Positions 1-7,407 of a stretch of DNA of 14,790 nucleotides are shown in pieces. This DNA is from JBBDIO01 sp040880365. Lineage in GTDB: Bacteria > Chloroflexota > Anaerolineae > Caldilineales > Caldilineaceae. A model generated the notes under the pieces. The model saw only the letters and a program-made list of their open reading frames with translations, was not told the origin of the DNA and did not search any database. Where the stretch lies: the NCBI GenBank assembly GCA_040880365.1, contig JBBDIO010000223.1, forward strand, positions 1-14,790. The letters are read 5' to 3'. Each line of letters begins with the position of its first letter. Positions within the stretch are counted from its first letter, which is position 1. Position numbers and translations under genes: made by a program.

Positions 1-10
1 AAGTGGTCTA

Positions 11-421
11 TTGGAAGATATTAAAATGCGGTATTCCTCTATAACGGATTTGCGCCCTGTTGAGGGCAGTACGAACCCTATGTTTGAGGGCATACTGGAG
101 GTTGAATATTCGGACACCGACTCGAGTGAACAGTTGCTACCCTATATCAGAGGGCGATTGGACATAGATCAGGTCCCGCCCGTATGGAAACCTTCATCTG
201 TGGCTGTCGAGGCATTGATTGCTCTGCTCAATGCTATCTTTTGGTTGCCGCCAGATTCATCACCTCGTATTGTTGGGCACTTTGTGTGCGAATTTACGAC
301 CTATCAGGTGGATGATGATGGCCCGGTTTATGAGGTTGTGGAATCCTATCAGGCTTCGGGCGGCCTGGCCGGCGGCTCGACCTTTAGGCGTGAATCAGGC
401 GGATCGCCCGGTGGGCGCTAG
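11..421 (+). CDS. Hypothetical protein of unknown family
   Basis: A roughly 131-136 residue protein that I do not recognise. The frame is open to the left edge, so the true start could lie outside. Inside the window a TTG at 11 and an ATG at 26 (with GGAAG at 13-17 in front) are the candidates. The product is acidic and soluble-looking, with many Asp/Glu, a short hydrophobic stretch around residues 67-80 (ALIALLNAIFWLPP), and a glycine/serine/arginine-rich tail (GGLAGGSTFRRESGGSPGGR). No signal peptide, HTH or catalytic motif is visible. Base composition is visibly less GC-rich than the neighbours, which could mean recent acquisition. It converges on the large STAND gene and the two TAG stops overlap within a single CTAG. 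The gene call rests only on an uninterrupted frame and plausible protein composition. Confidence 0.55.
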   Translation: MEDIKMRYSSITDLRPVEGSTNPMFEGILEVEYSDTDSSEQLLPYIRGRLDIDQVPPVWKPSSVAVEALIALLNAIFWLPPDSSPRIVGHFVCEFTTYQVDDDGPVYEVVESYQASGGLAGGSTFRRESGGSPGGR

Positions 422-3117
422 GTTTTAGGCGAGAGTAGGTGATTCGTTATGCGTTCGGCATATTGTGCGCTAGCCTGGGTTGTGGGGTGAGTAGAACCCA
501 GCAGACGGGCGCGGATAGCCGCAGCCTGGGCAAATTCGGCCTGGGCTGCGGCGTGCTCCCCCATCGCGTGGAGCGCCAGCCCTAGCTCATGGCGCGTGCG
601 CGCGATGGAGAGATTTTCTTCGGCGTAGATTTGAGTGCGCGCGGCCAGCGCGGCCTGGTAACAGGCGACCGCCGCGTGCGCCGCGGCCTGATCCAGATGC
701 AGCCGTCCCAGGCTGCTGTAGCAAGCGGCGGTGATTAAATGGGTTTCGCCCAGAATGTCCCGACTGGTCGCCAGCGCAGCGTTTAGCAATTCGACCGCGG
801 TTGCGGTGTCGCCGCCCTGGTGTAGAATCGCGCCCAACATGATCTGAGTGTGAGTGGTGCTGGGGTGTTTTTCGCCCAGCACACTTTGGCGAATGGTCAA
901 AGCCTGGCGATACATCTGCGCCGATTCTTCGATTTTCCCCAACTTTTCCAGCAGATAGCCCATGTTGTGATAGCTGAGCGCCGTATAGGGATGGGTTTCG
1001 CCCAGCTTTTGGCGGCGTACAGCCAGCGCCATCTGAAAATAGGGTTCGGCCTGCTGTGGCTCTTCCAGATTGTCGATGAGACAGATGCCCAGGTTATTGG
1101 CGATTTCCGCTGCGATGGGTCGATCGGATTCGGGCAGCCGCGCGCAGATCGCCAGCGCGCGGCGAAAGGTTGCGGCCGCGTCCTGGCTCTTTCCTCGCAT
1201 TGAATAAATGGTCCCCAACTCACTCAGCGTATCGGCGGTGTCGATGTGATCTTCGCCCAGCACGGCCAGACGCACCGCCAGGGCCGTCTCCAGATGCAGT
1301 TGCGCGCCGCTCATATCGCCCAGATCGCGCAGGATATAGCCCAAATCGGTATGGCTGGCGGCTGTGTCGGGATGGGTTGCGCCCAATTCTGTCTGGCGAA
1401 TGGTTAATGCCTGGGCATAGTAGTGGCGCGCCCCGTTGTAATCGCCGGTCAGGGCAAGATGTCGCCCCATTGCCATACAAAGTTGCGCGCCCCATACGGG
1501 GTCAGTCTGCGCGGCACGGGCAATCACACTCTGCATATGCACGCGCCCCGGCAACAGCGTGCGCGGCTGGCCTTCGGCGTTGGCCTGGCGCAGAGCGGCA
1601 TAGACCGTGTTTTCCACGGCGCGTTGGGCGTCATGCGCCTGCGCGCGGTTGGCTTCCTGGGCAAACGCCGCGACCAGGCGGTGGATGCGCATGCCGGTAT
1701 GGCCTTCCACCTGGATCAAACCTAACTCGATGAGACGCGAAAATGCGGCTTCGGCATCCAGCGCGTGGTTGGGGTCGTCGGGGTCCAGTTCCAGCGTGCG
1801 CACCAGGGTGGCATACCAGATTGGTTCGCCGGGGGCAAAGTGGGCCATGTGGTGCAACAGGCGTTGGGCCAGTTCGTCGGCGGGCTGCGTGGGGTCCAGA
1901 CGGGCATAACTCAGGGCAAAGGTGTCGGCGACGTGCTGGGCGTGGCCGGTGGGCGAAATGCCTGTGCCTGCCAGCGAGGGGTGGGCGAGGGCCGCGCGCG
2001 CCTCCAATTGGGCCAGATATTGGGCGGGGAAGACGGCGCGGCGATAGCGATAGAGATAGCTGCCCGCCAGATGCAGCGCCAGCGGCAAATCGCCCAACTC
2101 CTGGGCAATGCGGTCCAGTATATCGGGGGCGGCAGTGGGGCAATGGCTGTGCAAAAGCGCGATGCTCTGGGCGCGGGGCAGCACATCCAGCGTCAGGACC
2201 GTCAGGTCGAGTGCGGGTTCCCATTCGCCGCGCCGGCTGGTGACCAACAGCGCACAGCCCCCGGTGGTCGGTCGCCAACGCGCAAAGAGCGCGGGGTCTT
2301 CACAGTTGTCAAAGACCAGCAGGCGGGGGATGGGATCCTGCCATGCCGCCTGCACATGGCGCACCTGCTCCACCAGCGGCAATGTGTGGAAATCGGGGCG
2401 CAGATCCAGCCCGCCGGTGCCGCCGCACGCCGCGACCTGCCCTGCGATGGCTTCCCCATTTTCAAAACTGAGCCAAAAGACGCCACCGGCGAAAAACTGT
2501 CCGTAGCGGTGGACAAACTCACACGCCAGTTGAGTCTTGCCGATGCCCCCCATGCCGGTAGCGGCGGAACTGCGAATCTGGTTGACAGCCGCGGCGCGCC
2601 CGCCATTCAGGGCCTGGGCCACGGCCAGCAGATCCTCCGTGCGGCCCACAAAGAGTGGGTTTCGGCTCAAGGGCATGACGGAATGTGGCGGCAAGGGCGC
2701 AGGATCGGGCAAATGGGCCGCAGGCATGTGCGCCGCGCCGGTGGAGGACGGATCGCCTGTCGGGGTGGGTAAATGGGTTGGGGGGGAGGGGGACGCGGCA
2801 GGCGGTGTGGCGGGGCTGCCTGTCAACTCTGCCAGCAGCGCGGCGGGTGCGGGGTGGGCCGCGCTTTCCAAAAATGCCTGGAGCCAGTCGCCGTCGAGCC
2901 GGCCCTGGTGGACCAGCCGGCGCGCCAACTCCTCGATATCGGCCAGACGCGGCGGCAGATGGCCTTTGCGCCAATGTTCCACAGCAGATCCGCCCTCGCG
3001 CCCCAGCGCATAGCCCAACTCATCCTGTAGCACCTGGATGCTCTTGTTTTGCACAATGCGCGCCCGACGAATGCCGTCGCTTAATAATTGGGCAAACCGC
3101 TGGGGCGATTCCTGCAT
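418..3117 (-). CDS. STAND NTPase: HTH-like N-terminus, NB-ARC domain, TPR repeats
   Basis: An 899-residue cytoplasmic STAND-class signalling ATPase. Residues 1-85 form a helical, XRE-like region that may bind DNA, followed by a Pro/Ala/Ser-rich linker (about 90-150). The NB-ARC domain begins at FVGR (156-159). It has Walker A GMGGIGKT (188-195), Walker B LLVFD (266-270), the TSRR sensor-like stretch (293-296) and GDLPLAL (342-348, the GLPL-type motif). From about 545 to 890 there are tandem 42-residue TPRs of kinesin-light-chain type, recognisable by repeats such as LGATHPDTA and LGEKHPSTT. Family knowledge: NB-ARC opens and oligomerises when the repeat domain senses a ligand; bacterial members include regulators and anti-phage proteins. 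The start is ATG at 3117 with GAGGAG at 3126-3131, eight bases away. Neighbours give no effector gene, so a regulatory or a defence role are both possible. Confidence 0.93.
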   Translation of the reverse strand: MQESPQRFAQLLSDGIRRARIVQNKSIQVLQDELGYALGREGGSAVEHWRKGHLPPRLADIEELARRLVHQGRLDGDWLQAFLESAAHPAPAALLAELTGSPATPPAASPSPPTHLPTPTGDPSSTGAAHMPAAHLPDPAPLPPHSVMPLSRNPLFVGRTEDLLAVAQALNGGRAAAVNQIRSSAATGMGGIGKTQLACEFVHRYGQFFAGGVFWLSFENGEAIAGQVAACGGTGGLDLRPDFHTLPLVEQVRHVQAAWQDPIPRLLVFDNCEDPALFARWRPTTGGCALLVTSRRGEWEPALDLTVLTLDVLPRAQSIALLHSHCPTAAPDILDRIAQELGDLPLALHLAGSYLYRYRRAVFPAQYLAQLEARAALAHPSLAGTGISPTGHAQHVADTFALSYARLDPTQPADELAQRLLHHMAHFAPGEPIWYATLVRTLELDPDDPNHALDAEAAFSRLIELGLIQVEGHTGMRIHRLVAAFAQEANRAQAHDAQRAVENTVYAALRQANAEGQPRTLLPGRVHMQSVIARAAQTDPVWGAQLCMAMGRHLALTGDYNGARHYYAQALTIRQTELGATHPDTAASHTDLGYILRDLGDMSGAQLHLETALAVRLAVLGEDHIDTADTLSELGTIYSMRGKSQDAAATFRRALAICARLPESDRPIAAEIANNLGICLIDNLEEPQQAEPYFQMALAVRRQKLGETHPYTALSYHNMGYLLEKLGKIEESAQMYRQALTIRQSVLGEKHPSTTHTQIMLGAILHQGGDTATAVELLNAALATSRDILGETHLITAACYSSLGRLHLDQAAAHAAVACYQAALAARTQIYAEENLSIARTRHELGLALHAMGEHAAAQAEFAQAAAIRARLLGSTHPTTQASAQYAERITNHLLSPKT

Positions 3118-3136
3118 GGGCGCAGCTCCTCAACTT

Positions 3137-3188
3137 GTTTCCAGGGTGTGTTTCCGGCCTGCGTTTCCAGACCCGTTTTCAGACTGTG
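3137..3188. repeat. Four degenerate 13-bp tandem repeats in the leader of the STAND gene
   Basis: Four consecutive 13-base units start at 3137, 3150, 3163 and 3176. Each begins with GTTTCC or TTTTCA (gtttccagggtgt, gtttccggcctgc, gtttccagacccg, ttttcagactgtg). Read toward the STAND gene they are spaced CTGGAAAC-like words ending just before its GAGGAG ribosome-binding site. They could be protein-binding sites or slippage products; the sequence alone does not decide. Confidence 0.6.
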
Positions 3189-3237
3189 CGGCTGCCCCGG
3201 CTGGCGGAATCTGCGTGTTTGCCGGGCGGGGCGGCCG

Positions 3238-3324
3238 ATTCGGCGGCAATCCGGTGCCTATTCGGCGCGAACTCGGCGCGGATTCGGCGCGCAGCTCCGC
3301 AAATTCGGAGCGCACGCCCGGCAT
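3238..3324. repeat. Four degenerate 21-22-bp tandem repeats
   Basis: Units start at 3238, 3260, 3282 and 3303 and each opens with ATTCGG followed by a C/G-rich segment. Unit lengths are 22, 22, 21 and 22 bases, about two helical turns, so the words would lie on one face of the DNA. The array sits between the divergent STAND and PPC genes, about 120 bp upstream of the STAND start. It may be a phased binding array or the product of local duplication. Confidence 0.6.
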
Positions 3325-3432
3325 ACTTGTGCCTACACGGACAAGATAACCCAGGCCCAAAGACTCTAACCGAGTGGGCACCGCCAACCGGCGACTATCC
3401 CGTGATGCAGTACCCGCTGTACAGGTTCAATT

Positions 3433-3490
3433 CGGAAAGTAGAGTTCAGAAAGTCAAGACTGAAAAGTCGAGACCGGAAAGAAAAGTGAG
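3433..3490. repeat. Purine-rich degenerate 13-15-bp repeats
   Basis: A purine-rich stretch repeats GAAAGT-type words about every 14 bases (cggaaagtagag, cagaaagtcaag, gaaaagtcgag, cggaaagaaaag). The copies are imperfect. It belongs to the chain of short arrays between the STAND gene and the PPC protein gene. Confidence 0.45.
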
Positions 3491-3541
3491 GTGTCACTAT
3501 GTAACCACTGTACGCATTTGTCCTGGACATGTCAACACTAT

Positions 3542-3629
3542 TTTTTGCAACCCGTTTTTGCAACCGTTTTTGCAAACAGCTTTCTACAACAGTTGCACGT
3601 ATCTACACAGGTATTCGGGTTTTTGCAAC
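3542..3629. repeat. TTTTTGCAAC direct repeats upstream of the PPC gene
   Basis: Three adjacent units of 12-13 bases (starting 3542, 3555, 3567) carry TTTTTGCAAC/A, and a fourth TTTTTGCAAC lies at 3620-3629, just before the ribosome-binding site of the secreted PPC protein. The regular spacing and position in the probable promoter or leader make a regulatory role possible. No clear -35/-10 pair was found here. Confidence 0.55.
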
Positions 3630-3654
3630 CCGGCTTCCAGAGGAGGAAGAAACC

Positions 3655-4476
3655 ATGAGTATGCACACACTGAATACACACGTAGTGAATTCGCACGTAG
3701 TGAATTCGCACACACAAAACGAAGATGAGCAGACGCGGACGGCGCACGAAGCGCATACCCGCTGGCGTCTGGCGGTGGGTCTGTTGCTCATCACGCTCTT
3801 TAGTCTGGTGTTGGTCCAGCCCGCACAGGCCCAATCGTATCAGACGATTTCGTATGGTGACCAGATTTATAACATCGTCACAACCAGCCACGGTGATAAC
3901 TGGTATTTCCAAGGCGTCGCCGGCGAAACAGTTGCCGTGCGCATGAACAGCAGTCAGTTCGATACCTATCTGGAAGTATACAGCCCAAACGGGTCGCTCA
4001 TCTGCTGGGATGACGACAGCGGCGGTAACTACGATGCTTATATCGCGGCGTGCCGGCTGCCGTCGACGGGCAACTTCACGGTTGTGGCCCGGGGCTACAG
4101 TGGGGCTACGGGGCACTATGGGATGGACTTCCAGCGGGTGGGCGCGCCGTGGCCGCCGGCTGTGACCTGCACCGACGGTCGCCAAATCGGCTATGGCTCC
4201 CGGGTATCGGGGTCGGTGACTTGCAGCGAAGGCTCGCACTGGACCTTCTACGGTTCCCGCGGTGAATGGGTGGAGATCATCATGCGCAGTGACAGCATGG
4301 ACACCTATCTGGAACTGTTGGACCCCAACGGCCATCGCATTGCCTGGGATGATGACGGGGCGGGTAATCTGAACTCTCGCATCTATCTCAACGCCTTGCC
4401 GACCAGTGGTCGCTACACCATCGTCGCCCGCGGCTATGCCGGCGACATGGGAACCTATCAGCTCAGCCTAGACTAG
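3655..4476 (+). CDS. Secreted protein with two PPC-like beta-sandwich domains
   Basis: A 273-residue exported protein. The start is ATG 3655, chosen because AGGAGG lies at 3641-3646, eight bases upstream; the frame is open further 5' but without a better start. An unusually long polar N-region (residues 1-38) precedes a hydrophobic stretch (39-55) and a probable signal peptidase I site after QPAQA (55-59). The mature part has two similar domains of about 100 residues. Diagnostic strings are DTYLEVYSPNG (103-113) with WDDDSGG, and DTYLELLDPNG (216-226) with WDDDGAG, and each domain ends in a YTIVARGY/FTVVARGY strand. This is the pre-peptidase C-terminal (PPC) fold pattern. Cys117/Cys133 and Cys172/Cys190 could form one disulfide per domain. 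There is no peptidase domain, so it is a stand-alone PPC protein, probably an extracellular binding or surface protein; the ligand is unknown. Confidence 0.9.
   Translation: MSMHTLNTHVVNSHVVNSHTQNEDEQTRTAHEAHTRWRLAVGLLLITLFSLVLVQPAQAQSYQTISYGDQIYNIVTTSHGDNWYFQGVAGETVAVRMNSSQFDTYLEVYSPNGSLICWDDDSGGNYDAYIAACRLPSTGNFTVVARGYSGATGHYGMDFQRVGAPWPPAVTCTDGRQIGYGSRVSGSVTCSEGSHWTFYGSRGEWVEIIMRSDSMDTYLELLDPNGHRIAWDDDGAGNLNSRIYLNALPTSGRYTIVARGYAGDMGTYQLSLD
3664..3723 (+). repeat. In-frame 15-bp repeat coding the PPC protein N-region
   Basis: Four 15-base units at 3664, 3679, 3694 and 3709 encode HTLNT, HVVNS, HVVNS and HTQNE. The middle two units (cacgtagtgaattcg) are identical. Because the unit is five codons, copy-number change would lengthen or shorten the region before the signal-peptide core without shifting frame. 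Confidence 0.75.
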
Positions 4477-4534
4477 GACGGGTGGGCAAGTAGGGAACCT
4501 TGACGATAGCACGCAAAGCGCATATTACTCCTGC

Positions 4535-4573
4535 CAGCAGCGGCATCCTCCCCCGGGTGCCGCTGCTGCTTTT
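4535..4573 (+). terminator. Hairpin terminator after the PPC gene
   Basis: A perfect 11-bp stem pairs CAGCAGCGGCA (4535-4545) with TGCCGCTGCTG (4558-4568) around a 12-base loop, followed by CTTTT (4569-4573). It lies about 60 bases after the PPC stop and fits a rho-independent terminator, although the T tract is short. Confidence 0.75.
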
Positions 4574-4575
4574 GG

Positions 4576-4665
4576 TTGCGTCCGCGCGCCAGAGTTGCGG
4601 GTCTCCACATGGGGCAGACAGGGCGTAGCTTCGCAGGGGCAGAGGAACCCTGTGGGCGGTTGGTG
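4576..4665 (-). pseudogene. HAD-gene relic A (C-terminal fragment)
   Basis: About 55 bases (4587-4641) are clearly similar to 14386-14440 inside the HAD gene at the right end of the window, for example the shared word agttgcgggtctccacat. Weaker similarity runs on to about 4675. Read on the minus strand it gives TPCLPHVETRNS, against TPYLPDVETRNF in the better copy. It has no start, no catalytic motifs and no length to function. It corresponds to the part of the gene that is missing from relic B at 7492-7735. Confidence 0.6.
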
Positions 4666-4701
4666 AGAATCCGGGCAGAGAGGGCCGACATCCGGCTGCG
4701 G

Positions 4702-4764
4702 TTGACAGGACAGCAGCCTGCATATAGTATCATATCATTGCATAATGATATGTGGCCCTATAAT
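4702..4764 (+). promoter_or_regulatory. Promoter region of the metal-resistance operon
   Basis: A consensus TTGACA at 4702-4707 is followed 17 bases later by TAGTAT (4725-4730), a weak -10. A second, perfect TATAAT lies at 4759-4764, only 15 bases before the regulator ATG, with a poorer -35 (TTGCAT 4738-4743). Either could drive the operon; the operator palindrome lies between the two -10 boxes and would block both. Confidence 0.45.
4731..4752. promoter_or_regulatory. Operator palindrome for the ArsR/CmtR-like regulator
   Basis: CATATCATT (4731-4739) and AATGATATG (4744-4752) are perfect 9-bp inverted arms separated by four bases. AT-rich imperfect 12-2-12-type palindromes in the promoter are the usual targets of SmtB/ArsR-family dimers. 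Position directly upstream of the regulator gene supports autoregulation. Confidence 0.75.
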
Positions 4765-4779
4765 GAAAAGAGATTCAGT

Positions 4780-5193
4780 ATGAGAACAACCGATACGCCA
4801 GAGCAACTTTCCGAGCAGGTGCCAGAACAATTTGCCGTACAACTACAGGCCAAATTTTTTCGCGGCTTTTCCGATCCCTCACGTCTATCCATTCTGTTGG
4901 TCTTGCGGCAGCGGCCTTGTTCCGTGAGCGAGATTGTGCGCACGACCGGCCTGTCCCAATCGAATGTATCTAACCACCTGAGCTGTCTGCGCGATTGTGG
5001 GCTGGTGATTGCCCAACCGGAGGGACGCTATATGTTCTATCAACTCAGCAGTCCCCGCGTGCTTGAATTGTTGAGGCTTGCCGAAGAAATATTGCTGCAT
5101 GTGGCAAAGGGCGTAGAGGAGTGTGTTAACTACGAGGCGCAGGATACCGGTGCATCCATGCATTGGCAACCGCAGGCGCGTGCGCATGTCTAG
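4780..5193 (+). CDS. ArsR/SmtB-family metal sensor, CmtR-like
   Basis: A 137-residue winged-helix repressor. The ATG at 4780 is chosen because the promoter elements and operator end before it; upstream in-frame codons come from the HAD relic. The winged helix covers about 25-92: FSDPSRLSIL (30-39), then the recognition helix SQSNVSNHLSCLRDCGLV (59-76). Cys69 and Cys73 form the CxxxC of the recognition helix that serves in Mycobacterium CmtR as the Cd(II)/Pb(II) site together with a C-terminal cysteine; Cys115 (EECVNY) could be that third ligand. Cys47 precedes helix 3. Family behaviour: the apo-dimer represses and metal binding releases DNA. The adjacent metal ATPase supports Cd/Pb(/Zn) sensing, by inference. 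It overlaps the ATPase gene by eight bases. Confidence 0.92.
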   Translation: MRTTDTPEQLSEQVPEQFAVQLQAKFFRGFSDPSRLSILLVLRQRPCSVSEIVRTTGLSQSNVSNHLSCLRDCGLVIAQPEGRYMFYQLSSPRVLELLRLAEEILLHVAKGVEECVNYEAQDTGASMHWQPQARAHV

Positions 5194-7366
5194 TCTGCCC
5201 GGGAATCAATCCAGCGTAAATGCCAGCGTATTCGCATCGGCAGAGCCTTTAATTGAGACACGCGAATTTCGCATTGGTGGCATGGACTGTGCCGAATGCG
5301 CCCGCCATGTGAATCGGGCGCTTGTCGATGTGGAGGGCGTGGAGTCGGTGCAGGTTTTGCTGACGGCGGAAAAAGCCATCGTGCAACTGAATCCTGCGGT
5401 GACTGCGGTCGATATGTTGCGCCAGGCCGTGGCGCGTGCAGGCTATACACTCAGTAGCCCGGACGCCGAGCCGGATGTCCACGCCGAGCACGACACAGCG
5501 GGCTTTGGGCAGTTTTCCCGCCGCGTGGCAAGTTTGCTGGCGCTGGTCTTTGGGGGCGTTTTGCTGATTGTCATTGCGGGCGAATGGCTGGGACTTTTTG
5601 AACAGCTTACGCAGCGCGTGCCGTTTTGGCTGGGCGCGATCCTGGTTATCATCAGCGGCTGGCCGATTCTGCGCAACGTAGGCCGCGCCGCGCTCAACCG
5701 CCAGATCACGGCCCATACGCTCATGACGGTTGGCATGTTGGCGGCGCTGGTCGTTGGCGAATGGACTACGGCGGCGGTGGTGGTCTTCTTCATGCGCATG
5801 GGCGACTATGCCGAAAATTTCACCGCGCAGAGTTCCCGGCGTGCCGTCAAGGACTTGATGGCAATGGCGCCGCAGGTTGCGCGTGTCGAGCGGGATGGGC
5901 ATGTCGAGGAGTTGGCGATTGGCCAGGTTGTGCCGGGCGATACGGTCATTGTTCGGCCTGGCGAGAAAATCCCCATTGATGGGATCGTGCTGGCGGGCAC
6001 GGCGACAGTGGATCAGGCTGCCATTACGGGGGAATCCATGCCAGTCGAGATCGCCATCGGCGACCAGGTTTTCGCGGCGACTTTGGCCCGACTGGGCAGT
6101 TTGCGCATCCAGACCGAGCGCACGGGTGCAGATACGACATTTGGCCGTGTCGTGCGCATGGTGGAAGAGGCCGAAGCGCATCGGGCACAGGTCCAGCGCA
6201 TTGCCGACAAGGTCAGCAGTTATTATCTGCCCGTGGTGATCGCCATTGCTCTGCTCACATTCGCCATCAGCCGCGATTCGCTGGCGACCGCGGCTGTCTT
6301 ACTTGTGGCGTGTTCGTGTTCATTTGCCCTGGCGACACCGATTGCGCTGCTGGCATCTGTGGGTGCGGGGGCAAAACAAGGACTGCTTATCAAAGGCGGT
6401 AAGTATCTGGAGTCGCTGGCGCGCGCCGATGTGCTTTTGATTGACAAAACCGGCACGCTCACATGGGGGAAACCTGAGTTAACCGATGTGATTGCTCTGA
6501 ACGGCGGCAGCGATATGGATCTGCTGCGGGTTGCCGCATCCGTAGAGCGCGATTCCGAACATCCGCTGGCCGAAGCCGTGCGCGAGGCTGCCCGCGCGCG
6601 GGGGCTTGCACTCGGCGTGCCCGAAATGTTTGTCGCGGTGCCGGGTATGGGCGTACGCGCCCAGGTGGATGGCGTCCAGATTGCCGTTGGTAATTCGCGC
6701 CTCATTCGCGCGGCCGAAAATCTGCCCCTGGCGGCAGAGTTGGAGCAGGCGGGCAAAACGCTGCTCTTTGTGGCGCGCAACGATGAGCTAATGGGGATCC
6801 TGGCGGCGACTGATACCATGCGCGCCGAAGTGCCCCGCGCCCTGGCGCGTGTGCGCAAGTTGGGGATCAGTCAGATTGAACTGTTAACCGGCGATAATCA
6901 GACGACTGCGGCCACGCTGGCGGCACGCCTGGGGATAAGCTATCGGTCCCAGCTTTTGCCCGAAGACAAGATTGCAGTGGTGAAGGAATATCAGGCCGCC
7001 GGGCATACGGTTGTGATGGTGGGCGACGGTGTCAACGATGCACCGGCACTGGCCCAGGCCGATATTGGGATGGCCATGGGCGCAGCAGGCACCGATATTG
7101 CATTGGAATCCGCCCATATCGCGATCATGCGCAATGACTGGACCCTGGTTCCCCACGCTCTGCACATTGCCCAACGGACTATGGGCGTGGTGCGCATGAA
7201 TCTGGGGTTCACAGTGGTCTACAATCTGGTGGGGTTATCGTTGGCCGCCTTTGGCTTTCTCCCGCCTATCGCGGCCGCGGCGGCGCAATCGTTACCCGAC
7301 CTGGGCATTCTCGCGAATTCAGCCCGGCTTTTGCGCGCCAAACCAAGTAACGCTGAAGAATTCTAA
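5186..7366 (+). CDS. Heavy-metal P1B-type ATPase (Cd/Zn/Pb exporter-like)
   Basis: A 726-residue membrane pump. ATG 5186 overlaps the regulator stop, implying translational coupling; a GTG at 5123 would be less likely. An N-terminal HMA domain (about 25-90) carries the metal-binding GMDCAEC (32-38), followed by a short Asp/His linker (93-103). Then come transmembrane helices, actuator TGES (281-284), the TM metal-site motif VACSCSFALATP (374-385), phosphorylation site DKTGT (Asp420), HP motif (459-460), TGDN (568-571), hinge GDGVNDAP (613-620) and two final helices with YN (679-680) and PDLG (704-707). Architecture and partner regulator suggest soft divalent metal efflux. Odd: the usual CPC is CSC (376-378), so the conserved proline is a serine; YN in TM7 is more typical of Cu pumps. 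Substrate therefore stays open. Confidence 0.93.
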   Translation: MSSLPGNQSSVNASVFASAEPLIETREFRIGGMDCAECARHVNRALVDVEGVESVQVLLTAEKAIVQLNPAVTAVDMLRQAVARAGYTLSSPDAEPDVHAEHDTAGFGQFSRRVASLLALVFGGVLLIVIAGEWLGLFEQLTQRVPFWLGAILVIISGWPILRNVGRAALNRQITAHTLMTVGMLAALVVGEWTTAAVVVFFMRMGDYAENFTAQSSRRAVKDLMAMAPQVARVERDGHVEELAIGQVVPGDTVIVRPGEKIPIDGIVLAGTATVDQAAITGESMPVEIAIGDQVFAATLARLGSLRIQTERTGADTTFGRVVRMVEEAEAHRAQVQRIADKVSSYYLPVVIAIALLTFAISRDSLATAAVLLVACSCSFALATPIALLASVGAGAKQGLLIKGGKYLESLARADVLLIDKTGTLTWGKPELTDVIALNGGSDMDLLRVAASVERDSEHPLAEAVREAARARGLALGVPEMFVAVPGMGVRAQVDGVQIAVGNSRLIRAAENLPLAAELEQAGKTLLFVARNDELMGILAATDTMRAEVPRALARVRKLGISQIELLTGDNQTTAATLAARLGISYRSQLLPEDKIAVVKEYQAAGHTVVMVGDGVNDAPALAQADIGMAMGAAGTDIALESAHIAIMRNDWTLVPHALHIAQRTMGVVRMNLGFTVVYNLVGLSLAAFGFLPPIAAAAAQSLPDLGILANSARLLRAKPSNAEEF

Positions 7367-7407
7367 TCACCGCAGAATTCTAAAATCGTATATCGTTTTT
7401 CGCGTGT

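Noticed and set aside
1765..2772. 335-codon + strand frame opposite the NB-ARC region
   Set aside because: Mirror of the real minus-strand gene caused by GC-rich codon structure; no domain-like sequence.
2685..3728. Long + strand frame crossing the STAND gene start and the intergenic repeats
   Set aside because: It lies opposite a clearly coding NB-ARC gene, runs through tandem repeats, has Arg/Pro/Ala-rich low-complexity translation and no ribosome-binding site.
5123..5185. GTG 5123 start for the P-type ATPase
   Set aside because: The AGGA-like box is too close, the extra residues are Arg-rich and unlike family N-termini, and ATG 5186 gives standard stop-start overlap with the regulator.
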